DNA of 64,000 nucleotides from Bradyrhizobium yuanmingense. Its GTDB lineage: Bacteria; Pseudomonadota; Alphaproteobacteria; Rhizobiales; Xanthobacteraceae. Shown here piece by piece: positions 1-9,191 of the stretch. The notes beneath the pieces were generated by a model. That model did not search any database, was not told the origin of the DNA, and saw only the letters and a list, made by a program, of their open reading frames with translations. The DNA lies in contig NZ_JARFML010000011.1 in assembly GCF_029167105.1 (NCBI RefSeq), positions 124,001 through 188,000 on the forward strand, given 5' to 3'. Numbering within the stretch: the stretch's first letter is position 1; each line of letters begins with the position of its first letter. Both the position numbers and the translations under genes were made by a program.

Positions 1-1463
1 GGCGCGACATCTTTCGTCATCTGACCGGGCACGCCCCCAGCTACTTCTCGGACCGGATGCCCGGCATGCTGACGAGCCGCATCACCGCGACCTCGAACGC
101 GGTGTTCACCGTCGAGAACATGTTCGTTTGGAATGTGTTGCCGCCGTGCATTGCCACAATTGCGGCAATCATCCTGATTGGAACCGTCAGCCCCTACATG
201 GCGCTCGGCCTGATCGCGATCGCGGGCGGCATGGTGGTTGCGATGTTTCGTCTGGCCGCGGCCGGCAAGCCGCTGCATGACGATTTCGCCGACAAGGCCG
301 CATTGGTCGACGGCGAGATGATCGACGTCATCAGCAACATGCCGCTGGTGCGCGCCTTCTGCGGCATCAGCCACGAGCACGAGCGATTCGACGCGACGGT
401 GAACCAGGAGCTGACCGCGCGCAGCCGCAGCCTGCGTTATCTGGAGAAGCTGCGGCTGTTGCATGCCGTCATCACCGTGCTTTTGACGATTGCGCTGATG
501 GCCTGGGCGATCTCGCTCTGGCAGAAGGGCCAAGCGACGACCGGCGACGTCGTGCTGGTCTGTACGCTCGGCATCTCCATCCTGAGCGCTACGCGCGATC
601 TCGCGGTGGCGCTGGTCGACGTCACCCAGCACGTCGCGCGTCTGACAGAGGCAATCGCCACGCTGCTGGTGCCGCACGAGCTCCGCGATCACCCCGAGGC
701 CGAGCCCCTGGTCAAGAGCGGCGCGGCCATCGCGTACAACAACGTCACCTTCGGCTATCCCGGCAGCGACAAGATCTTCGAGCGCTTCAGCCTGCGCCTC
801 CAGCCCGGCCAGCGCGTCGGACTGGTCGGCCAGTCCGGCGGCGGCAAGTCGACGCTGTTCACGCTGCTGCAGCGGTTCTACGACGTCGACGAGGGCAGCA
901 TCACCATCGACGGCCAGGACATCTCGAAGGTGACGCAGCTGAGCCTGCGCGAGGCGATTTCCGTCGTGCCGCAGGACATTTCCTTGTTTCATCGCTCCAT
1001 TCGCGAGAACATCCGCTATGGCCGCCCGAACGCGACCGACGACGAGGTGCTGCGCGCGGCGATCGCGGCGCGCTGCGACTTCGTCGAGAGCCTGCCGGAG
1101 GGGCTCGACACCATGGTCGGCGACCGCGGCGTCAAGATGTCGGGCGGCCAGCGCCAGCGCATCGCGATCGCGCGCGCCTTCCTGAAGGACGCGCCGATCC
1201 TGCTGCTGGACGAGGCGACCGCCGCGCTCGACAGCGAATCCGAAGAGGCGATCCGCGAGGCGCTGTCGCGCCTGATGCGCGGCCGCACCGTGATCGCGAT
1301 CGCCCATCGCCTCGCGACGCTGCGCAATTTCGACCGTGTGGTGGTGCTGAGGAATGGTAAGATCATCGAGGACGGCTCGCCCGAGCGTCTGATGCAGGGC
1401 CATGGGCCGTATCGTGAGCTGGTCACGCAGGAAATAAGCCGGCTCGCGCAAGCCGCCGCGTAA
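1..1463 (+). CDS. ABC exporter, fused permease and ATPase (5' partial)
   Basis: The frame is open from base 3 and reads RDIFRHLTGHAPSYFSDR before the first ATG at 57, so the gene starts before the window; 486 residues are visible. The N-terminal part is an ABC-type 1 membrane domain with several hydrophobic helices. The C-terminal part is an ATPase with Walker A GQSGGGKST, Q-loop VPQD, signature SGGQRQR, Walker B ILLLDE and H-loop AHR, all intact. This is the architecture of MsbA/NdvA-like half-transporters, which work as homodimers in the inner membrane to export lipids, glycans or peptides. The downstream carbohydrate-active gene weakly favours a glycan-related substrate, but nothing here defines it. 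Confidence 0.9.
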   Translation, partial: RDIFRHLTGHAPSYFSDRMPGMLTSRITATSNAVFTVENMFVWNVLPPCIATIAAIILIGTVSPYMALGLIAIAGGMVVAMFRLAAAGKPLHDDFADKAALVDGEMIDVISNMPLVRAFCGISHEHERFDATVNQELTARSRSLRYLEKLRLLHAVITVLLTIALMAWAISLWQKGQATTGDVVLVCTLGISILSATRDLAVALVDVTQHVARLTEAIATLLVPHELRDHPEAEPLVKSGAAIAYNNVTFGYPGSDKIFERFSLRLQPGQRVGLVGQSGGGKSTLFTLLQRFYDVDEGSITIDGQDISKVTQLSLREAISVVPQDISLFHRSIRENIRYGRPNATDDEVLRAAIAARCDFVESLPEGLDTMVGDRGVKMSGGQRQRIAIARAFLKDAPILLLDEATAALDSESEEAIREALSRLMRGRTVIAIAHRLATLRNFDRVVVLRNGKIIEDGSPERLMQGHGPYRELVTQEISRLAQAAA

Positions 1464-1521
1464 ACCAACAGTCGCGTTCTCGAGTCGGTCGCGTTTCGAA
1501 ACCAGCGCAGGGGAGCAGCTC

Positions 1522-3726
1522 ATGTCGGCCGAAGCCGTAACCAAGTTCGTCTCCGTGACGCGGACCTCGGAACAGGTCGCGGAGCAGCCTTTCTACATTC
1601 CGATGACCGGGCCCTCGGCCCGGCCGCGGCGCTCGCTCAAGCACGACGACACCTTCATCGTGCTCGACAGCCACGGCGACATCGGCGCGTCCGCCGGCGG
1701 GCCGGACGGGCTGTTCCATCATGATACGCGCTACCTCGCGCGGCTTGAGCTCGTGCTGGACGATCTCCAGCCGTTGCTGCTCGGCTCGAATCTGCGCGAC
1801 GACAATTCGGCGTTGACCGTCGACCTCACCAATCCGGACATCTACCGGCAGGGCAGCCTCGTTCTGCAAAAGGACCTGCTGCACATCGTGCGCACGATCT
1901 TCCTGTGGCGCGGCACCGCCTACCAGCGCATCGGCGTACAGAACCATGGCGACCGGCGCACCAGCTTCAACCTAACGCTGCTGTTCGGCAACGACTTCGC
2001 CGACCTGTTCGAGGTCCGCGGCGAGCGGCGACCGCGCCGCGGCATCGGAACGGGCCGGCTGCTCGGACCGACCGACGTCCTGTTCGAATATCGCGGCCTC
2101 GATGATGTCGAGCGTACCACCGGACTGCATTTCGATCCGCGTCCGACGCGGCTCTCAGTCAATGCCGCAACCTGGGAGCTCGACCTGGAGCCGCACCAGG
2201 CCAAGTCGCTGTTCGTCGCCGTGTCCTGCAACCGGCCGCTCGCGGAAAAGCCGGTGCGGTTCTTCCCGGGCCTGCTGGCACACCGCCGCGAGATGCGGCA
2301 CCAGACGGCTGGCGCCGCCAGCATCGAGACCTCCAACAACATCTTCAACGAGGTGCTGTGCCAGGCCATGGCCGACCTCAACATGCTGATGACCGAGACG
2401 CCGCAGGGACGCTATCCCTATGCCGGCATTCCCTGGTACTCGACAACGTTCGGGCGCGACGGCCTCATCACCGCGCTGCAGATGCTCTGGGTCGATCCGC
2501 GCATTGCCAAGGGCGTCCTGCGCCGCCTCGCGCATTTCCAGGCCGCGGCGGTCGATCCGCTCGCGGACGCCGCGCCCGGCAAGATCCTGCACGAGATGCG
2601 CGGCGGCGAGATGGCCGCGCTCGGGGAAGTCCCGTTCGCGCATTACTACGGCAGCGTCGATTCGACCGCGCTGTTCGTGCTGCTCGCAGGCAGCTATTTC
2701 GAGCGCACCGGCGACGAGGCCACGTTGATCGAGCTGTGGCCCGCGATCGAGGCGGGGCTCGCCTGGATCGACGGCCCCGGCGATCCCGATCAGGACGGCT
2801 TCGTCGAATACCAGCGCGCGACCGAGAAAGGGCTGGCGAACCAGGGCTGGAAAGATTCCTATGACGCGATCTTCCATGCCGACGGCCGGCTTGCCGAGGG
2901 CAATATCGCGCTCGCGGAGGTCCAGGGCTACGTCTTTGCCGCCAAGCAGCTCGCGGCGCGTTGCGCGCTGCGGCTCGGCAAGCCGGACCGCGTGCGCAAG
3001 CTCGAGGCCGAAGCCAGGGCGCTCGCCGAGCGCTTCGAGCAGGCGTTCTGGTGCGAGGAGCTCGGCACCTATGCTGTCGCGCTCGACGGCAAGAAGCGGC
3101 CCTGCAAGGTCAGGACCTCGAATGCCGGGCAGGTCCTGTTCAGCGGCATGGTCCGCGAGGACCGCGCGCGTCTCGTCGCCGCGGATCTGATGCGGCCGCA
3201 TTTCTTCTCGGGCTGGGGCATCCGCACCGTCGCGCAAGGCGAGGTGCGCTACAACCCGATGTCCTACCATGACGGATCGATCTGGCCGCACGACAACGCG
3301 CTGATCGCGCTGGGGCTGGCGCGCTACGGCCTCAAGCATTCGGTGGCGCATGTCTTCAAGGGGCTGTTCGATGCCGCGACCTACATGGACCTGCGCCGAT
3401 TGCCCGAATTGTTCTGCGGCTTCCGGCGCGAGAAGCGGCGCGGGCCGACGCTTTACCCGGTCGCCTGCGCGCCGCAGGCCTGGGCCAGCGCGACGCCGTT
3501 CACGCTGCTGGAGGCGGCGCTCGGCCTCGAGTTCGACGTGGCGCGCGGCGAGATTCGCCTGCGCAACCCGCATCTGCCGGCGTTCCTCAACGAGGTGATC
3601 CTGCACGATCTGCGCCTTGGCGAATCCGGCGTCGATCTTCGCGTCAGCCGTCACGGCGACGACGTGGCGCTGGAAGTGTTGCGCACGCGCGGTCAGATCC
3701 AGGTCTCGATCGTGCTGGCGCGCTAG
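1522..3726 (+). CDS. Amylo-alpha-1,6-glucosidase / glycogen-debranching family protein
   Basis: The protein is 734 residues and has no signal peptide, so it is probably cytoplasmic. The N-terminal ~300 residues resemble the GDE N-terminal domain. The C-terminal part is an (alpha/alpha)6-barrel glucosidase domain with FGRDGLITALQML, GWKDSYDAIF and SYHDGSIWPHDNALI, which are typical of this family. The expected role is hydrolysis of alpha-1,6 or related glucosidic bonds in glycogen-like or trehalose-related glucans. The ATG at 1522 follows a GGGAGCAG ribosome site. It lies 58 bases after the exporter and 18 bases before the PRC-barrel gene, probably in one transcript. The exact substrate is not predictable from sequence. 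Confidence 0.85.
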   Translation: MSAEAVTKFVSVTRTSEQVAEQPFYIPMTGPSARPRRSLKHDDTFIVLDSHGDIGASAGGPDGLFHHDTRYLARLELVLDDLQPLLLGSNLRDDNSALTVDLTNPDIYRQGSLVLQKDLLHIVRTIFLWRGTAYQRIGVQNHGDRRTSFNLTLLFGNDFADLFEVRGERRPRRGIGTGRLLGPTDVLFEYRGLDDVERTTGLHFDPRPTRLSVNAATWELDLEPHQAKSLFVAVSCNRPLAEKPVRFFPGLLAHRREMRHQTAGAASIETSNNIFNEVLCQAMADLNMLMTETPQGRYPYAGIPWYSTTFGRDGLITALQMLWVDPRIAKGVLRRLAHFQAAAVDPLADAAPGKILHEMRGGEMAALGEVPFAHYYGSVDSTALFVLLAGSYFERTGDEATLIELWPAIEAGLAWIDGPGDPDQDGFVEYQRATEKGLANQGWKDSYDAIFHADGRLAEGNIALAEVQGYVFAAKQLAARCALRLGKPDRVRKLEAEARALAERFEQAFWCEELGTYAVALDGKKRPCKVRTSNAGQVLFSGMVREDRARLVAADLMRPHFFSGWGIRTVAQGEVRYNPMSYHDGSIWPHDNALIALGLARYGLKHSVAHVFKGLFDAATYMDLRRLPELFCGFRREKRRGPTLYPVACAPQAWASATPFTLLEAALGLEFDVARGEIRLRNPHLPAFLNEVILHDLRLGESGVDLRVSRHGDDVALEVLRTRGQIQVSIVLAR

Positions 3727-3744
3727 AGGCGCGAGGAGGAGGTC

Positions 3745-4266
3745 ATGCGTGCGATCGGAAGGTTGGTCCTGGGCATGGCGATCGTCGCGGGCTTGACGGT
3801 CGCCGGATCGCGCGCGGCCGAGGAGCCCCCCGCATCCCCGAGCGAAGCAAAGGCACCGGCAAATGTGCAACCGCCGGCTTCCACGGTGCCCGTCACGCCC
3901 AAGGACGCCGCGCCGCCGCCATCGGTGACCATCATCGGCGCGAGCGAGGCCCACGGTGTTCTCGGCCGCGACGTTCGCAGCGCCGCCGGCGAGGACATGG
4001 GTCGCATCGTCGACGTCATCGTCGATCGCACCGGCCATGTCCGCGCTGCGGCAATCGATTTCGGCGGCTTCCTCGGCGTCGGCAGCCGCAAGATCGTCGT
4101 CGACTGGAACGCGCTGCGCTTCGGCAAGATCGCCAACAAGAAGGACAGCATCACGCTGGAATTGACCAAGGCGCAGGTCGCGGCCGCACCGGAATACAAG
4201 GAGGACACGCCGATCGTGGTGCTCGGCGCGTCCGGCAGCCTTCAGCCGCTGCAAGCCATTCAGTGA
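3745..4266 (+). CDS. Exported PRC-barrel domain protein
   Basis: A 173-residue protein with an N-terminal hydrophobic signal peptide (about residues 1-25, ending ...GSRAAEE). A proline/alanine-rich linker follows to about residue 65. The rest is a PRC-barrel domain beginning HGVLGRDVRSAAGEDMGRI. PRC-barrels are small beta-barrels found in the photosynthetic reaction-centre H subunit, RimM and many stress proteins of Rhizobiales. The likely location is the periplasm or membrane surface. GAGGAGG lies just before the ATG. It sits between the glucosidase and an MFS gene; its function is unknown. Confidence 0.8.
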   Translation: MRAIGRLVLGMAIVAGLTVAGSRAAEEPPASPSEAKAPANVQPPASTVPVTPKDAAPPPSVTIIGASEAHGVLGRDVRSAAGEDMGRIVDVIVDRTGHVRAAAIDFGGFLGVGSRKIVVDWNALRFGKIANKKDSITLELTKAQVAAAPEYKEDTPIVVLGASGSLQPLQAIQ

Positions 4267-4289
4267 GGTGCAGGGAGGGCTGACCGCCC

Positions 4290-5603
4290 GTGCTGTTGTC
4301 GAGGAAGCCGAACCATGCAGATCGCGGCGGCGTCGTCGAGCAGGACAACGTCGCGGTGCCCGCGGCTGCGGGCATTCCGGCGCCGTCGCGCCAGAGCCTG
4401 CGCGGCCTCGACTGGTTCATCTTCTTCCTCGCCGACGTGCAGACCGGATTCGGTCCCTTCATCGCGGTCTATCTGACGACGCAGAAATGGACCCAGGTCG
4501 AGATTGGGCTCGTGCTGTCGATCGGCGGCATCGTCGCCCTGATCGGCCAGATGCCGGGCGGCGCGATCATCGATGCCGCGAAATCGGAGCGCCTCGTCGC
4601 CGCCCTCGCGATCGCGACCATCGGCGCCTGCGCGCTGGCCTATGCGGTAATGCCGATCTTCCCCGTCGTGATCACGGCCGCCACGCTGCATGCGATGGCG
4701 AGCTGCGTGCTCGGGCCCGCGATCGCCGCGATCAGCCTCGGCCTCGTCGGCCCGCTCGCGATCGGCGAGCGGCTCGGCCGCAATGCGCGCTTCGCCTCGC
4801 TCGGCAACGGTGTCGCGGCGGCAGTGATGGGCACCGCGGGCTATCTGTTGTCGAGCCACTCGGTCTTCCTGGTCACCTTCCTGCTCGTGATCCCGACCCT
4901 GATCGCGCTGTCGCGCATCCGCGAGAATGAGATCGACATCAGGCGCTGTCACGGCGAGATGCCGCCTGAAGCGGCCGACCGCGGCGATCCCAATATCTGG
5001 CACCTGATCCGGCAGCGCCCGCTCATCGTGTTCGCGCTCAGCGTGCTGCTGCTGCAGCTCGCAAATGCCGCGATGATGCCGCTGATGGCGAGCGCGGTGA
5101 CGGCGCGGTCGAGCCAATGGGCGACCGTGCTCGTCGCCTTTTGCATCGTCGTTCCGCAAGCGATCGTGGCGCTGCTGTCGCCGACGGTCGGGCGCAAGGC
5201 GCAAGCCTGGGGCCGCCGCCCCCTGCTGCTGATCGGATTCGGCGCACTGGCGATTCGCGGCCTGTTGTTTGCGACCGTGCGCGATCCGTATCTGTTGGTG
5301 CTGGTGCAGGTGTTCGACGGCATCACCGCGGCGGTCTTCGCGGTGATGATCCCGCTGATCGTCGCCGACGTCGCCTTCGGGAGCGGGCATTTCAACCTGG
5401 CGCAGGGGATCGTCGGCACTGCGACGGGCATCGGCGCGTCGCTGAGCACGGTGCTTGGCGGCTATGTGAGCGACAAGTTCGGCAATGCCACCGCATTCAT
5501 CGGGCTGTCCGGCGTTGCCGCAGCGGGACTCCTGCTGATCTTCTTTGTGATGCCGGAGACGCGGCGCACGGGTCTGACCGCCACCAAAGAAATGGCCGGC
5601 TGA
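4290..5603 (+). CDS. MFS transporter
   Basis: A 437-residue protein with about 12 hydrophobic helices beginning near residue 40 (LDWFIFFLADVQTGFGPFIA), arranged as two six-helix halves with a polar central loop around residues 205-235. It belongs to the major facilitator superfamily, proton- or gradient-driven inner-membrane carriers; the substrate is unknown. The chosen start is a GTG, because no ATG precedes the first helix. A start a little further downstream is possible, since residues 1-35 are polar and not obviously part of the fold. The stop codon lies inside a strong stem-loop shared with the convergent fixK2 gene. Confidence 0.8.
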   Translation: MLLSRKPNHADRGGVVEQDNVAVPAAAGIPAPSRQSLRGLDWFIFFLADVQTGFGPFIAVYLTTQKWTQVEIGLVLSIGGIVALIGQMPGGAIIDAAKSERLVAALAIATIGACALAYAVMPIFPVVITAATLHAMASCVLGPAIAAISLGLVGPLAIGERLGRNARFASLGNGVAAAVMGTAGYLLSSHSVFLVTFLLVIPTLIALSRIRENEIDIRRCHGEMPPEAADRGDPNIWHLIRQRPLIVFALSVLLLQLANAAMMPLMASAVTARSSQWATVLVAFCIVVPQAIVALLSPTVGRKAQAWGRRPLLLIGFGALAIRGLLFATVRDPYLLVLVQVFDGITAAVFAVMIPLIVADVAFGSGHFNLAQGIVGTATGIGASLSTVLGGYVSDKFGNATAFIGLSGVAAAGLLLIFFVMPETRRTGLTATKEMAG

Positions 5604-5620
5604 ACGAATTCAGCCGGCCA
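5593..5620 (-). terminator. Terminator of fixK2, overlapping the MFS stop codon
   Basis: A perfect 12-bp stem (TGGCCGGCTGAA and its complement) closes a four-base loop that reads TTCG on the minus strand. On that strand the stem is followed by TTTCTTTGG, so it looks like an intrinsic terminator for fixK2. On the plus strand it contains the stop codon of the MFS gene and may stop that transcript less efficiently, because no T tract follows. Confidence 0.75.
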
Positions 5621-5646
5621 AAGTGGGTGGGGAGGAAGATTGAGGA

Positions 5647-6345
5647 TCAGGCGTCGAGATTGTGCAGGCGCTGGCGGTTGCGCAGCACGATCTGGCGGGC
5701 ACCGGAGAAACCGAGAATGCCCTGCGCGTGAAGCTGCGACAGCGCGCGCGACACGGTCTCCAAGGTGAGGCCGAGATAGTCGCCGATGTCGCGGCGGCAC
5801 ATCGGCAGCGCCATCATGCCGGCGACGGCCAGACGGCGGTCCATTTCGAGCAGGAAGGTCGCGACGCGCTCCATCGCAGTCTTGCGGCCCAGCAGCAGCA
5901 TGTGGTCCTCGGCATGGCGAAGCTCGCTGGCGGTCATGGCCCAGAGCCTGCGGGCGACCTGCACGTCGGTGCCGGCGGCCTTTTCGAGGCTGGCGCGCTT
6001 CACGAGGCGAACGGTGGTGTCGATGATGGCTTCAGCGGCGAGGCGGTGGGTGGGACCGGATTCGAGGCCGAACACGTCGCCGGGAAGATGGAAGGCGCCG
6101 ATCTGGCGGCGGCCGTCGGAGAGAAGCTTGTAGCTGCGCACCGCGCCGGTGACGACCTGATAGACATATTCGGCCGCCTCCTCCTCGCCATAGATCTCCT
6201 CGTCCTTACCGTAGGAGAACTCGGTAGCGACCAGACCGACATGGCCCGCGATCGCGCCGAACTGGTCGGTAACGGGGTGGGCAGGGGCAATCTTGCCACC
6301 GATTTGGGTGTTGATCGCCTGGGTGTTGAGCGTCTGGGTCAGCAT
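5647..6345 (-). CDS. fixK2: CRP/FNR-family regulator FixK2
   Basis: A 232-residue regulator with an N-terminal cyclic-nucleotide-like beta-roll, a dimerisation helix around residues 130-170 and a C-terminal winged helix-turn-helix (DIGDYLGLTLETVSRAL). The N-terminal iron-sulfur cysteines of Fnr are absent, as in FixK2. A single cysteine at residue 183 (PMCRRD), next to the DNA-binding domain, matches the redox-sensitive Cys183 described for B. diazoefficiens FixK2. I chose the ATG at 6345 over 6354 because GGAG lies about nine bases before it and because it gives the known length of 232. FixK2 binds TTGA-N6-TCAA boxes and activates fixNOQP and fixGHIS at low O2. Confidence 0.95.
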   Translation of the reverse strand: MLTQTLNTQAINTQIGGKIAPAHPVTDQFGAIAGHVGLVATEFSYGKDEEIYGEEEAAEYVYQVVTGAVRSYKLLSDGRRQIGAFHLPGDVFGLESGPTHRLAAEAIIDTTVRLVKRASLEKAAGTDVQVARRLWAMTASELRHAEDHMLLLGRKTAMERVATFLLEMDRRLAVAGMMALPMCRRDIGDYLGLTLETVSRALSQLHAQGILGFSGARQIVLRNRQRLHNLDA

Positions 6346-6424
6346 CTGCGCCATCTCCGTTGTGATGACGCTTTCCTACGCGGTATCGGGTGCTTCGAAA
6401 ATTTCGCGAGATATCTTAAGGGGG

Positions 6425-6450
6425 GCGCCTTACGTAGAATCCCGTAGGTC
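6425..6450 (-). promoter_or_regulatory. Candidate FixJ-responsive promoter site of fixK2
   Basis: The 103-base gap upstream of fixK2 contains, on the minus strand, CCTACGGGATTCTACGTAAG, which includes a TACGTA palindrome resembling the GTAMGTAR-type half-sites reported for FixJ. It lies about 85-105 bases upstream of the fixK2 start codon, a plausible activator position. The assignment rests on position and partial motif only. No TTGA-N6-TCAA box is evident in this gap. Confidence 0.4.
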
Positions 6451-6865
6451 AGGCGCGGGGGCGGCCCTTGATCGCGTGGCGGATGCATTTGACGAGGTTT
6501 TCGTCCAGAAGCGGCTTCAAAACCACGTCCTTGATGCCCGCCGTCGCGGCCCGGGCCGAGATGTTCTCGTCGGGGTAGCCGGTGATCAGGATCACGGGCG
6601 CGTCGCGGTGGGATTTGCGCAGCCGGCCGGTCAGGTCGATGCCGTTGATGTCGGGCATCTTGTAGTCGATGACGTAGCAGTCCGGCCCCGGCGCGGCGCC
6701 GAGATTGAGCAGCGCCGTGCCACTCCTGAAGGTCCGCACGGCGAAGCCGTCGGTCTCCAGCAGGAACCGCAGGGATCCGAGGACCGCGGCATCATCGTCG
6801 ACCACAAAGATGGTTGGCTGTGGGGTGGACGATGGCCGCGCACGATGTGGGCTGACCTCAACCAT
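6449..6865 (-). CDS. Single-domain response regulator between fixJ and fixK2
   Basis: A 138-residue protein made of one receiver domain preceded by about 16 polar residues, with no output domain. The acidic cluster VVDDD (about 22-25), phospho-acceptor Asp67 (VIDYKMP), Thr95 (LITGY) and Lys117 (LKP) are all present, so it should accept phosphate. The same gene occupies this place in B. diazoefficiens (the one between fixJ and fixK2), where no clear role is established. It starts 44 bases after fixJ on the same strand. Possible roles are a phosphate sink or modulator of FixL; this is inference. Confidence 0.9.
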   Translation of the reverse strand: MVEVSPHRARPSSTPQPTIFVVDDDAAVLGSLRFLLETDGFAVRTFRSGTALLNLGAAPGPDCYVIDYKMPDINGIDLTGRLRKSHRDAPVILITGYPDENISARAATAGIKDVVLKPLLDENLVKCIRHAIKGRPRA

Positions 6866-6908
6866 GCTGTCTGGCTAGCACGGCGCCGTGAAGCCGCCTT
6901 GACCTGCC

Positions 6909-7526
6909 TCAATCGTTGAGCATGCCGGCGCGCATCGCCAGGCGAACCAGTTCCGAAAGGCTGCTCGCCTGCATCTTGGTCATGACGTTGGCCCGGTAGA
7001 CCTCGATGGTTCGCGGGCTGATGTCGTATTCGCGGGCGATCAGCTTGTTGGAGAGGCCCGCGACCAGCCCCTCCATGACCTGGCGCTCCCGCGGGCTCAA
7101 GGATGCGACGCGGGCAGCGATGTCCTGCGCGACGGCCTCGTTCCTGGCGGCGGGCTCGGCCTGGCGGAGCGCCGACTCGATCATGGCGGTGAGACGGTCG
7201 TCATCGAATGGCTTTTCCAGGAAGTCGACCGCCCCGAGCTTCATCGCTTCGACCGCCAGCGGCACGTCGCCGTGACCGGTCATGATCACGATCGGGAACG
7301 GGCTTTGCTGCGCCTTCATCCGCTTCAAGAGCTCGATGCCGTCGAGGCCGGGCATGCGCACGTCGGAGACGATGCAGCCGAAACCGAGGCCGGGCAGGGC
7401 TTCGAGAAAGGCGAGCGCGTCGTCGAACAAGGTGACGGCGAAGCCGGCCGAATCCAGCAGGAAGTTCAGCGAGTCCCGCATCGCCGCGTCGTCGTCGATG
7501 ACGTAAACATGTCCCTTGGTCGTCAT
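6909..7526 (-). CDS. fixJ: Two-component response regulator FixJ
   Basis: A 205-residue regulator. Residues 1-120 form the receiver domain with DDD at 11-13, phospho-acceptor Asp55 (VSDVRMPG) and Lys in the EKPF motif. Residues 140-205 form a LuxR/NarL-type helix-turn-helix (LSPRERQVMEGLVAGLSNKLIAREY). Phosphorylated by FixL at low O2, it dimerises and activates fixK2. Its ATG lies three bases after the fixL stop codon, so the two genes are co-transcribed and probably translationally coupled. Confidence 0.97.
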   Translation of the reverse strand: MTTKGHVYVIDDDAAMRDSLNFLLDSAGFAVTLFDDALAFLEALPGLGFGCIVSDVRMPGLDGIELLKRMKAQQSPFPIVIMTGHGDVPLAVEAMKLGAVDFLEKPFDDDRLTAMIESALRQAEPAARNEAVAQDIAARVASLSPRERQVMEGLVAGLSNKLIAREYDISPRTIEVYRANVMTKMQASSLSELVRLAMRAGMLND

Positions 7527-7529
7527 GGA

Positions 7530-9047
7530 TCAGCTCTCGTCGGTTGCCGGCAGGGTGAAGCGGAACGTCGCTCCGCCCGCTGCGTTGCTCTCGGCCCACA
7601 TGCGGCCGCCATGGGCCTCGATGATCGAGCGGCTGATGGAGAGTCCCACGCCCATGCCGGTGTCCTTGGTGGTGAAGAAGGTCTGGAACAGGTTTGGAAT
7701 GATGTCTTCCCGGAAGCCGATGCCGGTGTCGGAGACCTCCACCTCGATCATGCCGTCGGCGACACGGGTGTTGGCGACGACGAGCTCGCGCCGCTGCGAC
7801 TGCGCCATCGCCTCGAGCGCGTTGCGGAACAGGTTGACCAGCACCTGCTGAATCTGCACCCGGTCGGCGAGAACGAGGTCGGCGTCGGGATCGAGGCTGA
7901 AGCGGAGCTGCACGTTCTGCTCGCGCGCGCCGGCGAGCCCGAGCGCGCCGGCTTCCTCAATCAGCTTGGACAGGCTCTCGACCCGCTTCTCGGATTCGCC
8001 GCGGGAGACGAAGTCGCGCAGGCGGCGGATGATCTGGCCGGCGCGCAACGCCTGCTCCGCCGCGCGGTCCAGCGCGCTTTCGACCTTCGGCATGTTGGGA
8101 TCGGTGCTGCCGGCGAGGAGGCGCCGCGATCCCTTCATGTAATTGCTGATCGCCGCCAGCGGCTGGTTGAGCTCGTGGGCGAGCGCGGAAGCCATCTCGC
8201 CCATCGCGGTCAGCCGCGACACGTGCACGAGCTCGGATTGCAGCTCCTGGAGCCGCGCCTGGGTCTGCTGGTGCTCGGTGAGGTCGCGCACGAAGCCGGT
8301 GAAATAGGGCTCGCCCGCGCGTTGCGTCTTCCCGACGGACAGGTGCATTGGAAACGTCGTGCCGTCGCGGCGTTTGCCGGTCACGATCCGGCCGATGCCG
8401 ATGATGTGCGCATCATTGGTTCTGAGATAGCGCGCGAGATAGCTGTCGTGACGCGACTGATCGGGCTCCGGCATGAGAATGCTGACGTTTCGGCCGATCG
8501 CTTCCTGCCTGCTGTAGCCGAACAGCCGCTCCGCGGCGCTGCTGAAGAGCTGCATGATGCCGCGTGAATCGATGACGATCATGGCATCGGGCACGGTTTC
8601 GAGAATCGAGCGAAGATGATTCTCCTGTGACCGCAGGGCCTCCTCGAGCTGCTTCTCCTCGTTGATGTCGAGGAATATCCCGCTGAGGTGACGCGGCGTG
8701 CCCGCATCGTCCCGGATCACCCCGGCCCTGGCCCGGATCCATTGACCGTTCCCGGATGCGCCGCCGATCTTGAAGGACAGGTCGAGGCCGCCGCCGCCTT
8801 CCGACGTGCGCCCGATCGCCTTCAGGAGGTGGTCCCGATCGCCCGGCTCCAACAGGGAAAGAAAGAGATCGTAGCTGACAGCCTGGTCCGGCTGCAGGCC
8901 GAACAGCCGCCTTGCCGTATCCGACCAGTCGAGCTCGCGGGTCTGCAGGTCGAGGTCCCAGGTGCCGACCCCGAATCCCTCGATGCGGACACGGAAATGC
9001 TCGCCCCGACCATCGTCTGCCGGATGGGTCATGCGGGTCGGCGCCAA
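7530..9047 (-). CDS. fixL: Oxygen-sensing haem histidine kinase FixL
   Basis: A 505-residue protein with two PAS domains (about 20-130 and 140-255) followed by HisKA and HATPase domains. The second PAS holds the haem, with His200 (SRHDSY), His214 and Arg220 at the positions numbered in B. diazoefficiens FixL. The phosphorylated His291 lies in LAHELNQPLAA, and the ATPase G-box is GMGVGLSI. The start is a TTG at 9047, not the longer open frame to 9284: CAGGAG lies seven bases before the TTG, and the length then equals the known 505. O2 binding to the haem turns the kinase off. Confidence 0.96.
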   Translation of the reverse strand: MAPTRMTHPADDGRGEHFRVRIEGFGVGTWDLDLQTRELDWSDTARRLFGLQPDQAVSYDLFLSLLEPGDRDHLLKAIGRTSEGGGGLDLSFKIGGASGNGQWIRARAGVIRDDAGTPRHLSGIFLDINEEKQLEEALRSQENHLRSILETVPDAMIVIDSRGIMQLFSSAAERLFGYSRQEAIGRNVSILMPEPDQSRHDSYLARYLRTNDAHIIGIGRIVTGKRRDGTTFPMHLSVGKTQRAGEPYFTGFVRDLTEHQQTQARLQELQSELVHVSRLTAMGEMASALAHELNQPLAAISNYMKGSRRLLAGSTDPNMPKVESALDRAAEQALRAGQIIRRLRDFVSRGESEKRVESLSKLIEEAGALGLAGAREQNVQLRFSLDPDADLVLADRVQIQQVLVNLFRNALEAMAQSQRRELVVANTRVADGMIEVEVSDTGIGFREDIIPNLFQTFFTTKDTGMGVGLSISRSIIEAHGGRMWAESNAAGGATFRFTLPATDES

Positions 9048-9191
9048 GCTTTGCTCCTGTGTTCGGCGGGTCGGCAGAACGCCTTTACCGCTCCGGCAAT
9101 GTCGCCCAAGGCTCGGCCAGAGGCAAGCGCGGCCGTTGAATCCACTGGCAGATTCCCCATTGCGGAGAGCGGGCCACCAGAGGCGTTGGTT

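Noticed and set aside
2155..4254. A 699-codon open frame on the minus strand across the glucosidase and PRC-barrel genes
   Set aside because: It is antisense to two well-supported genes and Arg/Asp/His-rich, as expected from mirrored GC-rich codons; it has no domain or ribosome site.
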